64,000 bases of DNA from Micromonospora profundi. Lineage in GTDB: Bacteria > Actinomycetota > Actinomycetes > Mycobacteriales > Micromonosporaceae. Every line of letters starts with the position of its first letter. Within the stretch, counting starts at the first letter, position 1. The DNA lies in NCBI RefSeq assembly GCF_011927785.1, contig NZ_JAATJK010000001.1, forward strand, positions 2,542,001 to 2,606,000, written 5' to 3'. The notes under the pieces are model-generated. The model made no database searches. It was given only the letters and a program-made list of their open reading frames with translations, and was not told the DNA's origin. Shown here piece after piece: positions 33,655-43,043 of the stretch. A program made the translations under genes and the position numbers.

Positions 33655-35211
33655 ATGAGCGAGCAGCACGGCACAGTGGTCATCGGTGCGGGGCCGGCGG
33701 GGCTCACCGCCGCCTACGAGCTGCTCCGACACGGCCGGCCGGTCCAGGTCTTCGAGGCCGACGAGGTGGTCGGCGGAATCAGCCGGACCGTGGAGCGCGA
33801 CGGGTGGCGGTTCGACATCGGCGGGCACCGGTTCTTCACAAAGGTCGCCCGGGTGGAGGCGTTCTGGCACGAGATCCTGCCGGACGAGGACTTCCTGACC
33901 CGACCCCGAATGAGCCGGATCTTCTACCGGGGCGCCCTGTTCAACTACCCACTCAGCGCCACGAACGCGCTGCGCAACCTGGGGCTGCCGGAGGCCGTAC
34001 GCTGTCTCGGCTCGTACGCCCGGGCTCGGCTGCGCCCGCCGAAGGACCAGTCGCACTTCGAGGGTTGGGTGTCGGCCCGGTTCGGCTGGCGGCTGTATTC
34101 GATCTTCTTCAAGACGTACACCGAGAAGGTCTGGGGTATGCCCGCGGACCGGTTGCAGGCCGACTGGGCCGCGCAGCGAATCAAGAACCTGTCATTGGCC
34201 ACGGCGATCCGCAACGCGGTGCTGCCCCGGCGGCGGCGCACCGACGTGACAAGCCTGATCGAGGAGTTCCAGTACCCGAAGTACGGGCCGGGAATGATGT
34301 GGGAACGCTGCGCCGAGCAGGTACGCCAGCGCGGCGGGCAACTGTCCACCGGCACCTGGGTGACGGCCGTGCACCGCGACCCAGTGCGACGGCGGGCGAT
34401 AAGCGTGACGGTCAACGGCACGGGCGGGCAGCGCACAGTGCCCACCGACGACGTGATCTCGTCAATGCCGATCTCGGAGCTGGTGGCGGCGCTGCGCCCG
34501 GCCGCGCCGCCGGAGGTGCTGGCCTGCGCCGCCGACCTGCGCTACCGGGACTTCCTGACTGTCGCACTGGTGGTGCCCGCGGAGTTCTCGTTCCCGGACA
34601 ACTGGATCTACGTGCACGATCCGGCGGTGCGGGTCGGCCGGATCCAGAACTTCGGCTCCTGGTCGCCGTACCTCGTCAAGGACGGCCGCACCTGCCTGGG
34701 CCTGGAGTACTTCGTGTTCGAGGACGACGAGATGTGGCGTACCCCGGACGCCGACCTCGTGGCGCTGGCCAGCGCGGAGCTGGAGCGGTTGGGGTTGGTC
34801 CGGCCCGGCGTGGTGGAGGCCGGTCACGTGGTGCGGATGCCGAAGGCCTACCCGGTGTACGACGAGCGCTACCAGCACAACGTGGACGTGATCCGGTCGT
34901 GGCTGGCCGGGGCTGTGCCGAACGTGCACCCGGTGGGGCGCAACGGCATGCACCGCTACAACAACCAGGACCATTCGATGCTCACCGCGATGCTCACCGT
35001 CGAGAACATCGCCACCGGCAGTACGCACGACGTCTGGTCGGTGAACGTGGAGCAGGACTACCACGAGCAGTCCAATGGCGGCGGGCCGCGGGGCACGGGC
35101 CGGGACGCGCCGGTGCTGCCGAGTCGCATCATCACGGCCCCGATCACGGCGCCGGCCGGGGTGCGCGCGACCGGTGACGGTGAGCGGACCCCAGAGCTGC
35201 CACTGGCCTGA
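33655..35211 (+). CDS. FAD-dependent oxidoreductase, amine-oxidase/UDP-galactopyranose-mutase-like
   Basis: A 518-residue flavoprotein. FAD motif [15 protein letters not shown] at about residues 11-25 is followed by a second FAD-contact element VVGGISRTV and [11 protein letters not shown]. Late in the protein [20 protein letters not shown] corresponds to the FAD-binding C-terminal motif. The [25 protein letters not shown] block is typical of the protoporphyrinogen-oxidase/UGM-like group found near cell-envelope glycosyltransferases. The ATG at 33655 has GGGAG nine bases upstream; the roughly 700 in-frame codons before it are antisense noise. Its divergent neighbour is a PIG-V-like glycosyltransferase, suggesting a shared role in a sugar or isoprenoid step. 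Confidence 0.85.
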   Translation: MSEQHGTVVIGAGPAGLTAAYELLRHGRPVQVFEADEVVGGISRTVERDGWRFDIGGHRFFTKVARVEAFWHEILPDEDFLTRPRMSRIFYRGALFNYPLSATNALRNLGLPEAVRCLGSYARARLRPPKDQSHFEGWVSARFGWRLYSIFFKTYTEKVWGMPADRLQADWAAQRIKNLSLATAIRNAVLPRRRRTDVTSLIEEFQYPKYGPGMMWERCAEQVRQRGGQLSTGTWVTAVHRDPVRRRAISVTVNGTGGQRTVPTDDVISSMPISELVAALRPAAPPEVLACAADLRYRDFLTVALVVPAEFSFPDNWIYVHDPAVRVGRIQNFGSWSPYLVKDGRTCLGLEYFVFEDDEMWRTPDADLVALASAELERLGLVRPGVVEAGHVVRMPKAYPVYDERYQHNVDVIRSWLAGAVPNVHPVGRNGMHRYNNQDHSMLTAMLTVENIATGSTHDVWSVNVEQDYHEQSNGGGPRGTGRDAPVLPSRIITAPITAPAGVRATGDGERTPELPLA

Positions 35212-35336
35212 GGCACCGGGACGGCGGGCTCGGGGACGCGAGGCGCGAACGCGCCGTCGTGCGGCGTGTCGATGCGGCCGTGCGCGTTTCGGCGTACCGA
35301 TCGACGGAAACTGCTGGTGTGGAGATGGGGGTAACC

Positions 35337-36104
35337 ATGAGCCGGTACGCACCACCGACCACCCGGGCGACGAAGGTCCTCGCGCTGATCGTGCCACTGC
35401 TCGGCACCGTCACGATGGGCACGGCCTGCACCGACGGTGCGCCTCCGACCGGTTCGGGGTCGGCGGCGCCGTCACCGACGGCAGTGGTGACCTCGACGAA
35501 CCCGAGCGACCAACCATCACCGACGGCCAGCGCCCGGCCGACGACGATTCCCACGTCGGCCTTCTTCGAGCTGCCTCCCGAGCTGCGCAAGTCCCCTCGA
35601 CAGACAACGCCCGTGTCCAACGCCCTACCGAAGTTGTGCGCCAACGAGTTCGGCACGGGCGGGCGGCAGGTGACCGCGAGCGCCGCCATGACCGTCACCT
35701 ACAAGAAGGCCGACGAACCACCCTCCAACGTTCCGCAGGGCATGATCCACCAGACCATTTTCACCTTCGACGGCGACGGCGCCTCGGACTACATGCAGCG
35801 CGTTCGCAGCGCCGTGCAGGCGTGCCCCACCTACAAGCAGGGCGACAACCCGGTGAAGGTCGAGAGCCGCGCGCTGCCCGGGGCCGGCGACGAAGCCCTG
35901 CTGCTGACCCGGACGTGGGCCGAGACGAGCCTGAACGGAGACCGCACCGGTGACACCGCCACCAGCCAGATCGCGGTGGCGCGCGTCGACGGCGCGGTCG
36001 CTGTGTTCAACGACCAGGGCTGGGAGGGCACCAGCGGCAACCCGGCAGTCCTCGACCAGGCGGTACGCGACGGCGTGCGGACCCTCGACGCCTGGCAGCG
36101 CTAG
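35337..36104 (+). CDS. putative secreted lipoprotein with PknH-type sensor-like domain
   Basis: A 255-residue exported protein. The hydrophobic signal segment (VLALIVPLLGTVTMG) ends at Cys31. The residues before it (GTAC) are a poor lipobox because position -3 is Gly, so lipidation is uncertain. A Ser/Thr/Pro-rich linker of about 60 residues follows, then a globular domain from about residue 95 with two Cys (LCANEF and VQACPTY) that could pair, as in the extracellular sensor domain of mycobacterial PknH-like proteins. No kinase domain is present. ATG at 35337 with GGAGATGGGG upstream. Ligand unknown. Confidence 0.65.
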   Translation: MSRYAPPTTRATKVLALIVPLLGTVTMGTACTDGAPPTGSGSAAPSPTAVVTSTNPSDQPSPTASARPTTIPTSAFFELPPELRKSPRQTTPVSNALPKLCANEFGTGGRQVTASAAMTVTYKKADEPPSNVPQGMIHQTIFTFDGDGASDYMQRVRSAVQACPTYKQGDNPVKVESRALPGAGDEALLLTRTWAETSLNGDRTGDTATSQIAVARVDGAVAVFNDQGWEGTSGNPAVLDQAVRDGVRTLDAWQR

Positions 36105-36182
36105 ACGCTCGCACTGCCGCCCACGGGCGTGGCCGTCGACGGCGGCCGGTCGGCGCAGCCGCTGGTCTGGCGCGGATGACAC

Positions 36183-36223
36183 ACCGGTGGGGTGGCGCGT
36201 GCGGGACGCACCACCCCACCGGT
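36183..36223. terminator. 17-bp bidirectional hairpin between convergent genes
   Basis: ACCGGTGGGGTGG pairs with CCACCCCACCGGT (36183-36195 and 36211-36223), one C-A mismatch, then GCGT/ACGC and a 5-base loop. It lies between the lipoprotein stop (36104) and the protease stop (36233) and should terminate both. Confidence 0.8.
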
Positions 36224-36232
36224 CGGTACCTG

Positions 36233-39200
36233 TTACTCCCAGGAGCTTCGTTGCGTGTAGACGAGGTTTCCGGGGATGACCGTGCCGTTGGTGCTCCACT
36301 CGGTGTAGCCCCAGACTTCGCCCTCGGCGGGCAGCGGCGTCTTGGGCGTCAGGGTGAAGTTGGTCGTCATGCCGCGCTCCGCCGTGCGAGGGACGGTCAG
36401 CGTGGCCGGCGAGTACGTGGCGTTACGGCCGATGATGGCGTGGGCCAACTCGAAGTTGACGACCGGACCACCGGGCACCTGGGCGAACACGTACGCCGTG
36501 TAGCGCCCCGGCTCGGGCAGGAACTTGTACGCCTGCTCGTCGCTGGTCCAGCCCCTGTCGCTGCGATGGATCAGGGTGTCACCCTTGTACAGGTACAGAT
36601 CCAGGTTCGCGTTCGGGTTGTCGGTCTTGAGCTGGACGACGATGCCGGCGGTGTTCGCCGGCACGGTGAAGTCGACCTTCTTCACTCCGGTGGCGTTCGG
36701 GTCGAACACCCCGCCGTCGACGCCGGCCGGCATCGAGTACGCCTTGCGCACCATCGGCGTGTAGCCGGTGCTGCGGGCGGCGAGCGGCCCCGTGAAGCCC
36801 GGCTGGATCGAGCCGAACGCGCCGTTGACCATCCGACCGAACTCCTCGCCGTCGTCGCCGTACGGCCGAGGGCTGATACCCCACGGCCGGGCGGCGACCG
36901 GAATCCGGGCGCTGTGTGCCTTGCCGCTCCAGGTGATCGCACCGGTCACGTACCTGTCCCAGGGCGCGTTGCCCCGGCGCAGGGTGATGGTCACCGTCGC
37001 GGACCGGCCCGGCTGCAGCGACACCGATGCCGGCGTCACGTTGACCTTCATGCCGTCCAGGCCGGACACCGACGAGTGGTACGTCTCCCGGGCCGTGCCG
37101 ACGTTGGTGAGGGTGCGGGTCAGCGTCACCTGCCGGGTGCCGTCGTACTCGCGCAACGAGATGGCCGGCTGGTTGAGTTCCCTGCCGTCGGGCTGTGCCG
37201 TCTGGCTGAACTTGACCAGGTCAGCCGCCGCCGGTTCGATCACCACTCCGGGGTCGGCGGCCTTGGCCAGGTTGATGAAGCCGCTGCCCTGGTCCAGAGG
37301 GCTGCTGGTGCCGACGGTGTCGGTGGCGGTGGTGCGCAGTGCCGAGGCGACCGCGCCGGGCGACCAGTCCGGGTGGGTGGCGCGCAGGATCGCCGCCGCG
37401 CCCGCCACGTACGGCGAGGCCATCGAGGTGCCCGAGTACGCGTCGTAGTTCCGCCCGAAGTTGCCGGCCGGGGACACCGCCGCGATGATGTTCGACCCCG
37501 GCGCCACCAGGTCTGGCTTGGAGACGCCCATGGCCGTCCCGGTCGGGCCGGTGGAGGAGAAGTCCGCGACGCTGGGCAGTCCCGGGACGCTGGAGCCGTC
37601 ACCGCCGTTGCGCAGAGTGACAGTCCCGTCGGTCAGGTGGCGCACCAGATAGGTGAAGAACGTGCCGGCCTGCTTCTTGGTGGGCAGGTAGAGCACCGGG
37701 AAGTTGAAGATGGAGTTGATCCGGTAGTTGCCGGCCGGGTCGAACACCACCATCGCGGCTCCGCCCTTGGCCTTGATCTCGGCGGCCGACCCGAACAGGT
37801 CGGAGAGCGCGCAGGCGACAACCTTGCCCTTGATCTTGGCCGGGTCGAGGCTGCCGGGCTCGCAGTAGACCGCACCCAACCCGGGTGAGCCGGCCTGCTC
37901 GCCGAAGACCAGCGGCCGCGAGCCGCCACCGGGCATGGCGTCGAGTGAGCCGCCGACGAGCTTCGTGCCGTCGCCCAACGTGGCGGTCGCCTCGTCGAGC
38001 TTCGTCACCGCCGCGCCGACAGTGGTCACCCACGGCGCCGCGTTGCTGATCGCCCCGCTCACGATGCCGGTGTTGCCCGCCGACGCCGCCACGAAGACCC
38101 CTGCCACGGTGGCGTTGAGGAACGCCAAGTTGATCGGGGAGTTGGCCTCGAAGTCGCCGAACTGGGAGCCGATCGAGTAGTTGATGACATTCACGCCGTC
38201 GGCGACGGCCGCGTCGATGCCGGCGATGATGTCGGCATCGAGGCCGGTGCCGGCCCAGAGCACCTTGTAGACGGCGATCTGGGCGTCCGGCGCCACCCCC
38301 GAGACGGGACCAAAGTCGCGGCCGTCGATCGTGACGTTCCGCACCGGCAGACCCGCCGCCGTGGAGGCGGTGTGGGTGCCGTGCCCGGACATGTCACGGG
38401 GAGACAACATCTCGCCCTCGGGGATCGAGCCGCCGTAGGCGAGCCACGAGTCGGCGAAGTACCGGGCACCGACGATCTTGCCGTTGCAGTGCTCAGCCAC
38501 GAAGGCGACACCGGTCTGGCAGGTGCCGCGCCAACCCGCCGGAGCGGGCATCTTCTTGGCGAACGACGCGCTCTCCGGCCAGATGCCGGTGTCCAGCACG
38601 CCGATCACCATGCCCGCGCCCGTGCCGGGACCGGGCTTGACCGGCTCGGCCGGCTTGCCGGGCTTGTCCGGCCCGGGACGGTCCGCACCCGTGGTCGGCG
38701 TCGGCGAATCGACAGCGGCGGCCCCGGGGGGAACGGCAGCGGTCGAGGTGGCATCGGTCGCGCTTGGCAACGTTGTCCTGATGTCGAGCGCTCGCGCAGC
38801 GGTGACGGCACGGACGCGCTTGTCCGCCCGCAGGGCGGTCACCTGCTGGGCCGTCAGCTTCGCCGAGAAGCCGTTGAAGGCGGTCGTGTAGGCCCCGTTG
38901 ACCTTGACCCCGGCCGCCTTGGCGACGGCTGCCCGCTGCGCGTCCAGGTGTCCCCGGTACGCCTTCGACGGCGCCGACGTCACGTCCAGACGATCGCCCG
39001 CCGCCGGGCGGGTCCGGGCCAGCCCGGAAACATCACCGGTGTACGTGGCCAGCGGCTCGTCGGTCAGTTCGACGACGTACATGCCGGGGACGGTCTCGCC
39101 CGGGGCGGCCTGGCGGTTGGCCGCGTCGGCGCCGCCGGGCCGGCGGTCGTTGCCGTCGGTCAGGGTGACAGTCCGGTCGGACCCGGCGGAGAAGTAACCC

Positions 39201-39331
39201 GGGCCGCTGGTGGCCGGCTGGTCGCCGGGGGCTGCCGATGCCGCGACACCGGTTGTGCCGGTGATCATGGCGACGACCAGCGTCGGTATCGCCAATCGCC
39301 GCAGCCTGGCTCTGCTCGTGCTGTTGGTCAC
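36233..39331 (-). CDS. secreted subtilisin-like serine protease (S8, PA-domain/plant-type)
   Basis: A 1032-residue secreted protease. A signal peptide of about 33 residues (cleavage after ASA) is followed by an I9 propeptide (VPGMYVVELTDEP and YTTAFNGFSAKLTAQQVTAL). The catalytic Asp247 (GVLDTGIWPES), His317 (GHGTHTAST) and Ser636 (SGTSMASP) are all present. Between His and Ser is a roughly 130-residue PA domain insertion. After the catalytic core come an Fn3-like domain (LTRTLTNVGTARETYHSSVSG) and a further beta-rich C-terminal part. This layout is that of cucumisin-type subtilases. GTG start at 39331 with AAAGGAG upstream. Degrades extracellular protein; calcium or pH dependence cannot be read. 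Confidence 0.93.
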   Translation of the reverse strand: MTNSTSRARLRRLAIPTLVVAMITGTTGVAASAAPGDQPATSGPGYFSAGSDRTVTLTDGNDRRPGGADAANRQAAPGETVPGMYVVELTDEPLATYTGDVSGLARTRPAAGDRLDVTSAPSKAYRGHLDAQRAAVAKAAGVKVNGAYTTAFNGFSAKLTAQQVTALRADKRVRAVTAARALDIRTTLPSATDATSTAAVPPGAAAVDSPTPTTGADRPGPDKPGKPAEPVKPGPGTGAGMVIGVLDTGIWPESASFAKKMPAPAGWRGTCQTGVAFVAEHCNGKIVGARYFADSWLAYGGSIPEGEMLSPRDMSGHGTHTASTAAGLPVRNVTIDGRDFGPVSGVAPDAQIAVYKVLWAGTGLDADIIAGIDAAVADGVNVINYSIGSQFGDFEANSPINLAFLNATVAGVFVAASAGNTGIVSGAISNAAPWVTTVGAAVTKLDEATATLGDGTKLVGGSLDAMPGGGSRPLVFGEQAGSPGLGAVYCEPGSLDPAKIKGKVVACALSDLFGSAAEIKAKGGAAMVVFDPAGNYRINSIFNFPVLYLPTKKQAGTFFTYLVRHLTDGTVTLRNGGDGSSVPGLPSVADFSSTGPTGTAMGVSKPDLVAPGSNIIAAVSPAGNFGRNYDAYSGTSMASPYVAGAAAILRATHPDWSPGAVASALRTTATDTVGTSSPLDQGSGFINLAKAADPGVVIEPAAADLVKFSQTAQPDGRELNQPAISLREYDGTRQVTLTRTLTNVGTARETYHSSVSGLDGMKVNVTPASVSLQPGRSATVTITLRRGNAPWDRYVTGAITWSGKAHSARIPVAARPWGISPRPYGDDGEEFGRMVNGAFGSIQPGFTGPLAARSTGYTPMVRKAYSMPAGVDGGVFDPNATGVKKVDFTVPANTAGIVVQLKTDNPNANLDLYLYKGDTLIHRSDRGWTSDEQAYKFLPEPGRYTAYVFAQVPGGPVVNFELAHAIIGRNATYSPATLTVPRTAERGMTTNFTLTPKTPLPAEGEVWGYTEWSTNGTVIPGNLVYTQRSSWE

Positions 39332-39678
39332 GAGACTCCTTTCGAGTGCTCCCCTGTGGAGCGAAGATCATTCTGCACAACTTGTGCGTTGTCAGCGCTC
39401 CCACACCTAAGGCAGTCACGGTTAAACGAGGGTTTGCGCGGTGTTACGAAACGCCGGTACCTGCAAGATCACCGTGCGTGCGACAAGTGCGTCTTTTAAG
39501 CGCCGCGAGCTGGTGCCGCGTCCTCCGGACGGCGACGGTGACCGTTCCCGGCAGTGGCTCCACCTCGAACCTCCGCTGGAACCGGATGATGTTGGAATCC
39601 GCCGGCAGGTAATCCCGCAACTGCGTCAGCATGGTCCCGGCGCCAGCGACGGGCAGCGGGCAGCGCGGGCGGGCTCCC
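39332..39678. other. 347-base gap upstream of the protease gene
   Basis: On the minus strand a -35-like CTGACA, a 17-base spacer and AATGAT form a plausible protease promoter, with a palindrome inside the spacer (39375-39387). The rest shows no confident gene. A 62-codon frame at 39444-39632 has good codon use only in its first half and no ribosome site. Confidence 0.5.
39375..39387. promoter_or_regulatory. palindrome GCACAA-C-TTGTGC in the protease promoter
   Basis: Perfect 6-base arms with a single central base, placed between the putative -35 (CTGACA) and -10 (AATGAT) on the minus strand. Binding there would block polymerase. No regulator gene is adjacent. Confidence 0.5.
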
Positions 39679-40515
39679 TCAGACGACGTGGCGCAGGTAC
39701 CCCGTCACCGCCGCGTCCAACACCTCCGCGCCCGGACGCGCCCAGACCTCGGCGGAGAAGACCTCCACCTCGATCGGGCCGACATAACCGGCCGCGTCGA
39801 CCGCCTCGCGCAGCCGACGCAGCTCGATGCAGCCGTCGCCGGGCAACGCCCGACCGAGCAGCACCCCCTCCGGCAGCGGCGTCACCCAGTCGCAGACCTG
39901 GAACGCGGCGATCCGCGCGCCGGCACGCGCGATCTGCGCATACACCGTGTCGTCCCACCACACGTGGTACGCGTCCACCACCACGCCGACCGCAGTGGGG
40001 TCGAACAACTCGGCGATGTCCAGCGCCTGCCCGAGCGTGGCGATCACACACCGGTCGGCGGCGAACATCGGGTGCAGCGGCTCGATGGCCAGCCGCACAC
40101 CGGCCGCCGCCGCGTGCGGAGCCAACTCGCCGATCGCATCGGCGACCCGGCGCCGCGCCCCGTCGATGTCGCGACTGCCCGGCGACAGCCCACCGGAGAC
40201 GAGCACCAACTCACCGGCTCCGAGAACGGCGGTCTCCTCGATGGCCCGCAGGTTCTCCGAGCGCCAGTCGTCGGCGGAGAAGAAGCCGCCCCGACACAGC
40301 GAGGTGACAGTGAGGCCGGCGTCGCGGACCAGCTTCGCCGACCGGGCCAGCCCGTACTCCGCCACCGGCTCCCGCCACAACCCGATACCCGGCACACCGG
40401 CGGCCACGCAACCGGCCACCACGTCCGGCAGAGGCCAGCGCTGGGCAGTCGCCTGGTTGAACGAGAACCGCTCCAGCCCACCGGCGACCGGTGATGGGTC
40501 CGCCGCCCCGCTCAC
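39679..40515 (-). CDS. sugar phosphate isomerase/epimerase (AP-endonuclease-2 TIM barrel)
   Basis: A 278-residue TIM-barrel protein. Metal-ligand positions are visible as AIEPLHPM (Glu), VVDAYHVWWDD (Asp and His) and a final IEVEVFS (Glu), the normal set for xylose-isomerase-like sugar or keto-acid isomerases. Its GTG overlaps the stop of the DUF993 gene by three bases, so it is the third gene of the LacI-controlled cassette. It probably interconverts a keto-sugar intermediate produced by the oxidoreductase and cleaved by, or delivered to, the DUF993 protein. Exact substrate unknown. Confidence 0.88.
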   Translation of the reverse strand: MSGAADPSPVAGGLERFSFNQATAQRWPLPDVVAGCVAAGVPGIGLWREPVAEYGLARSAKLVRDAGLTVTSLCRGGFFSADDWRSENLRAIEETAVLGAGELVLVSGGLSPGSRDIDGARRRVADAIGELAPHAAAAGVRLAIEPLHPMFAADRCVIATLGQALDIAELFDPTAVGVVVDAYHVWWDDTVYAQIARAGARIAAFQVCDWVTPLPEGVLLGRALPGDGCIELRRLREAVDAAGYVGPIEVEVFSAEVWARPGAEVLDAAVTGYLRHVV

Positions 40516-41666
40516 TGGGCCACCCCCGCCACTGTGAAGAAGGCCCGCGCCCGCGCTGCGGCCAGGTCGGCGTCGGGCAGCAGCGCTGCCGCGTCGGCCA
40601 GGGTGAGCAGGGTGGCCAGGTGCGCCGGGGACCGGCCGGACTGCGCGCCGCCGACCATCGTGAAGTGGTCCTGGTGGCCGGCAAGCCAGGCCAGGAACAC
40701 GATGCCCGTCTTGTAGTGCCAGGTCGGTGCCGCGAACAGGTGCCGCGCCAACGGTACGGTCGGCGCGAAAATCTCGTCGTACGCCGCCAGGTCGCCGCGA
40801 TCAAGCGCGGCCAGCGCGGCGGCGGCGGCCGGCGCGATGGCCGCGAACACCCCGAGCAGCGCGTCGGAGTGGCCGACGTCGTCACCCCGGATCAGCTCCG
40901 GGTAGTGGAAGTCGTCGCCGGTGTAGAGGCGTACCCCGGCGGGCAACCGGCGACGGAGTGCGATCTCCCGGCCCGCGTCGAGCAGCGACACCTTGATGCC
41001 GTCCACCCTGGGCTGGTGCACCTTGATCAGCTCGATCACCGTGTCGGCGGCCAGGTCCAGATCATCGGCACCCCAGTAGCCGGTCAGCGCCGGGTCGAAC
41101 ATCGAGCCCAGCCAGTGCAGCACCACCGGCTCGTCGGCCGCGGTGAGCAGCTCGTCGTACACCCGCAGGTAGTCTTCCGGGCCGCGCGCGGCGGCGGCCA
41201 GGTGCCGGCTGCACATCAGCACCGGCCGGGCGCCGGCCGCGCGGACGTCGCCGAGCTGTTCGATGTACGCGGAGGTCACGGCGGCCAGGGTGGCCGGGCC
41301 TGCGGGCAGTTGGTCCGTGCCGACCCCGGCGACGATCCGCCCGCCCACCGCGCGGGCCTCGGCGGCGCTGCGCCGGATCAGCTCCCGGGTCGCCGGATAG
41401 TCGAGCCCCATCCCCCGCTGGGCGGTGTCCATCGCTTCGGCGACACCGAGCCCGTACGACCACAGGTGCCGCCGGAACGCGAGGGTGGTGTCCCAGTCCA
41501 CGGCGGCCGGGGCACCGGGCACGTTCTCCGCGCCCGGGTCGGCGACGACGTGGGCGGCGGCGTACGCGATCCGGCTGGCGGCGGGCGTGGCCGGACGGTC
41601 GAAGCCGGCCCCGACGGCCAGTCGGTGCCGGCGTCCGCCGGGCAGCACCACCTCGGGCGCGGTCAC
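40512..41666 (-). CDS. DUF993 family protein (dihydrodipicolinate-synthase-like barrel)
   Basis: A 384-residue protein of the DUF993 family, recognised by FDRPATPAASRIAYAAAHVV, LDYPATRELIRRSAAEARAVGG, a VDGIKVSLLDAGRE segment and GDDFHYPELIRGD. The pattern suggests a TIM barrel related to class I aldolases of the DapA type. The Lys in GIKVSLLD lies where a Schiff-base Lys could be, but I cannot assign catalysis. It is the middle gene of the cassette: the GTG start overlaps the Gfo/Idh/MocA stop by three bases and its stop overlaps the isomerase. Function is not established; an aldolase acting on an oxidised sugar is a reasonable guess. Confidence 0.85.
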   Translation of the reverse strand: MTAPEVVLPGGRRHRLAVGAGFDRPATPAASRIAYAAAHVVADPGAENVPGAPAAVDWDTTLAFRRHLWSYGLGVAEAMDTAQRGMGLDYPATRELIRRSAAEARAVGGRIVAGVGTDQLPAGPATLAAVTSAYIEQLGDVRAAGARPVLMCSRHLAAAARGPEDYLRVYDELLTAADEPVVLHWLGSMFDPALTGYWGADDLDLAADTVIELIKVHQPRVDGIKVSLLDAGREIALRRRLPAGVRLYTGDDFHYPELIRGDDVGHSDALLGVFAAIAPAAAAALAALDRGDLAAYDEIFAPTVPLARHLFAAPTWHYKTGIVFLAWLAGHQDHFTMVGGAQSGRSPAHLATLLTLADAAALLPDADLAAARARAFFTVAGVAQ

Positions 41667-42820
41667 GAGCGCAGCTCCGGTACCTCGACACGAACGCCCT
41701 CGCGGGCGGAGCGCAGCCCCAGCTCGGCGAGCTGGACGCCGCGTGCCCCGGCAAGGAAGTCCCACCGGAACGGCTCGCCCGCCACGACGTGCCGCAGGAA
41801 CGCCTCCCACTGCACCTTGAAACCGTTGTCGAACTCCTCGTTGTCGGGCACCTCGGTCCACTGTGCCCGGAAGTTCTCGGTGACCGGCAGGTCCGGGTTC
41901 CACACCGGCTTGGGCGTCACCGCCCGGTGCTGTGCCCGGCAGCGGCGCAGCCCGGCCACAGCGCTGCCCTCGGTGCCGTCGACCTGGAACTCCACGAGTT
42001 CGTCGCGGTACACCCGCACCGCCCACGACGAGTTGATCTGCGCGATCACGCCGCCGTCGAGTTCGAAGGTGCCGTACGCCGCGTCGTCGGCGGTGGCCGC
42101 GTAGGCGCGGCCGTCCTCGTCGACACGCTCCGGCACGTGGGTGGCGGTGACGCAGGAGACGGCGTTGACCCGCCCGAACAGCTCCTCCAGCACGTAGTGC
42201 CAGTGCGGGAACATGTCGACGACGATGCCGCCGCCGTCCTCGGCCCGGTAGTTCCACGACGGACGTTGGGCGGGCTGCCAGTCGCCCTCGAAGACCCAGT
42301 AGCCGAACTCGCCCCGCACCGAGAGGATCCGGCCGAAGAAGCCGCCGTCGATGAGCCGCTTGAGTTTGCGCAGGCCGGGAAGGAAGAGTTTGTCCTGGAC
42401 GACGCCGGTGCGTACGCCTGCGGCGTCGGCGGCCCGCGCGAGGTCGAGCGCGGCGGCGGTGTCCTCGGCGAGGGGCTTCTCCGTGTAGATGTGCTTGCCG
42501 GCCTCGATGGCCTGGCGGATCGCCTTCTCCCGCTGTTGGGTGACCTGGGAGTCGAAGTAGATCTCGACGTCGTCGCGGGCCAGGGCTGAGGTGAGGTCGG
42601 TGCTCCACTCGGTCAGGCCGTGCCGCTGGGCGAGTTCCCGCAGCTTGGTCTCGTTGCGCCCGACCAGCACGGGTTCCGGCCAGATGGTCGTGCCGTCGGC
42701 CAACGCCACGCCGCCGGCTTCACGGATGGCAAGCAGCGACCGGACCAGGTGCTGCCGGTAGCCCATCCTGCCGGTCACACCATTGACGATGATGCCGATC
42801 GACCTACGGGTCGTGGTCAC
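41663..42820 (-). CDS. Gfo/Idh/MocA-family oxidoreductase
   Basis: A 385-residue NAD(P)-dependent sugar dehydrogenase type. The N-terminal Rossmann fold (SIGIIVNGVTGRMGY, a variant with an extended loop) is followed by the hallmark EKP (KHIYTEKPLAED) near residue 100 and the substrate domain with GGGIVVDMFPHWHYVLEELFG, whose His replaces the usual catalytic region Asp-x3-His. GTG at 42820 has a perfect AGAGGAGG ribosome site. First gene of the cassette, divergent from LacI. It probably oxidises a sugar or inositol-like alcohol to the keto form that the downstream enzymes process. Confidence 0.9.
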   Translation of the reverse strand: MTTTRRSIGIIVNGVTGRMGYRQHLVRSLLAIREAGGVALADGTTIWPEPVLVGRNETKLRELAQRHGLTEWSTDLTSALARDDVEIYFDSQVTQQREKAIRQAIEAGKHIYTEKPLAEDTAAALDLARAADAAGVRTGVVQDKLFLPGLRKLKRLIDGGFFGRILSVRGEFGYWVFEGDWQPAQRPSWNYRAEDGGGIVVDMFPHWHYVLEELFGRVNAVSCVTATHVPERVDEDGRAYAATADDAAYGTFELDGGVIAQINSSWAVRVYRDELVEFQVDGTEGSAVAGLRRCRAQHRAVTPKPVWNPDLPVTENFRAQWTEVPDNEEFDNGFKVQWEAFLRHVVAGEPFRWDFLAGARGVQLAELGLRSAREGVRVEVPELRS

Positions 42821-42877
42821 GCGGAACCTCCTCTGGGCCCGGCGCAGCAGCAGTGGAGCCTGCCGGGCGGCGGTCAG

Positions 42878-42897
42878 GCAAACGCTTTCCCGGAAGC
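42878..42897. promoter_or_regulatory. LacI-type operator candidate, AAACGCTTTCC-x-GGAAGCG
   Basis: CGCTT and AAGCG arms flank a CC/GG centre within 42883-42898, extended by AAA on the left. This is the expected core of LacI-family operators and lies 58-75 bases upstream of the oxidoreductase start. It fits repression by the divergent LacI protein. Confidence 0.6.
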
Positions 42898-42967
42898 GTA
42901 GGCGGGCCGCAGACGCCAGGCAAGGCCTTTCCTTGGCCCACGTCACACCTCTCGGACCTGCCTGCGG

Positions 42968-42979
42968 GAAAGGGCTTTC
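42968..42979. promoter_or_regulatory. palindrome GAAAG-GG-CTTTC, second candidate LacI site
   Basis: Five-base arms around GG in the same divergent gap, about 65 bases upstream of the LacI start. It may be an autoregulatory site. Confidence 0.4.
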
Positions 42980-42992
42980 AACGCGGTACCGT

Positions 42993-43020
42993 GGCGTTTC
43001 GACCGGCACGGCGAAACGCC
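42993..43020. promoter_or_regulatory. inverted repeat GGCGTTTC-N12-GAAACGCC before lacI-type gene
   Basis: Perfect 8-base arms with a 12-base spacer, 23 bases upstream of the LacI start codon. GTTTC/GAAAC cores also fit a widely spaced operator or a leader hairpin. Confidence 0.6.
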
Positions 43021-43043
43021 GGCAACAGAACAAGGGGGCGGCC

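Noticed and set aside
39444..39632. 62-codon minus-strand ORF in the gap before the protease gene
   Set aside because: It has codon bias only in its first half, no ribosome site and no known relative. Too weak to annotate as a gene.
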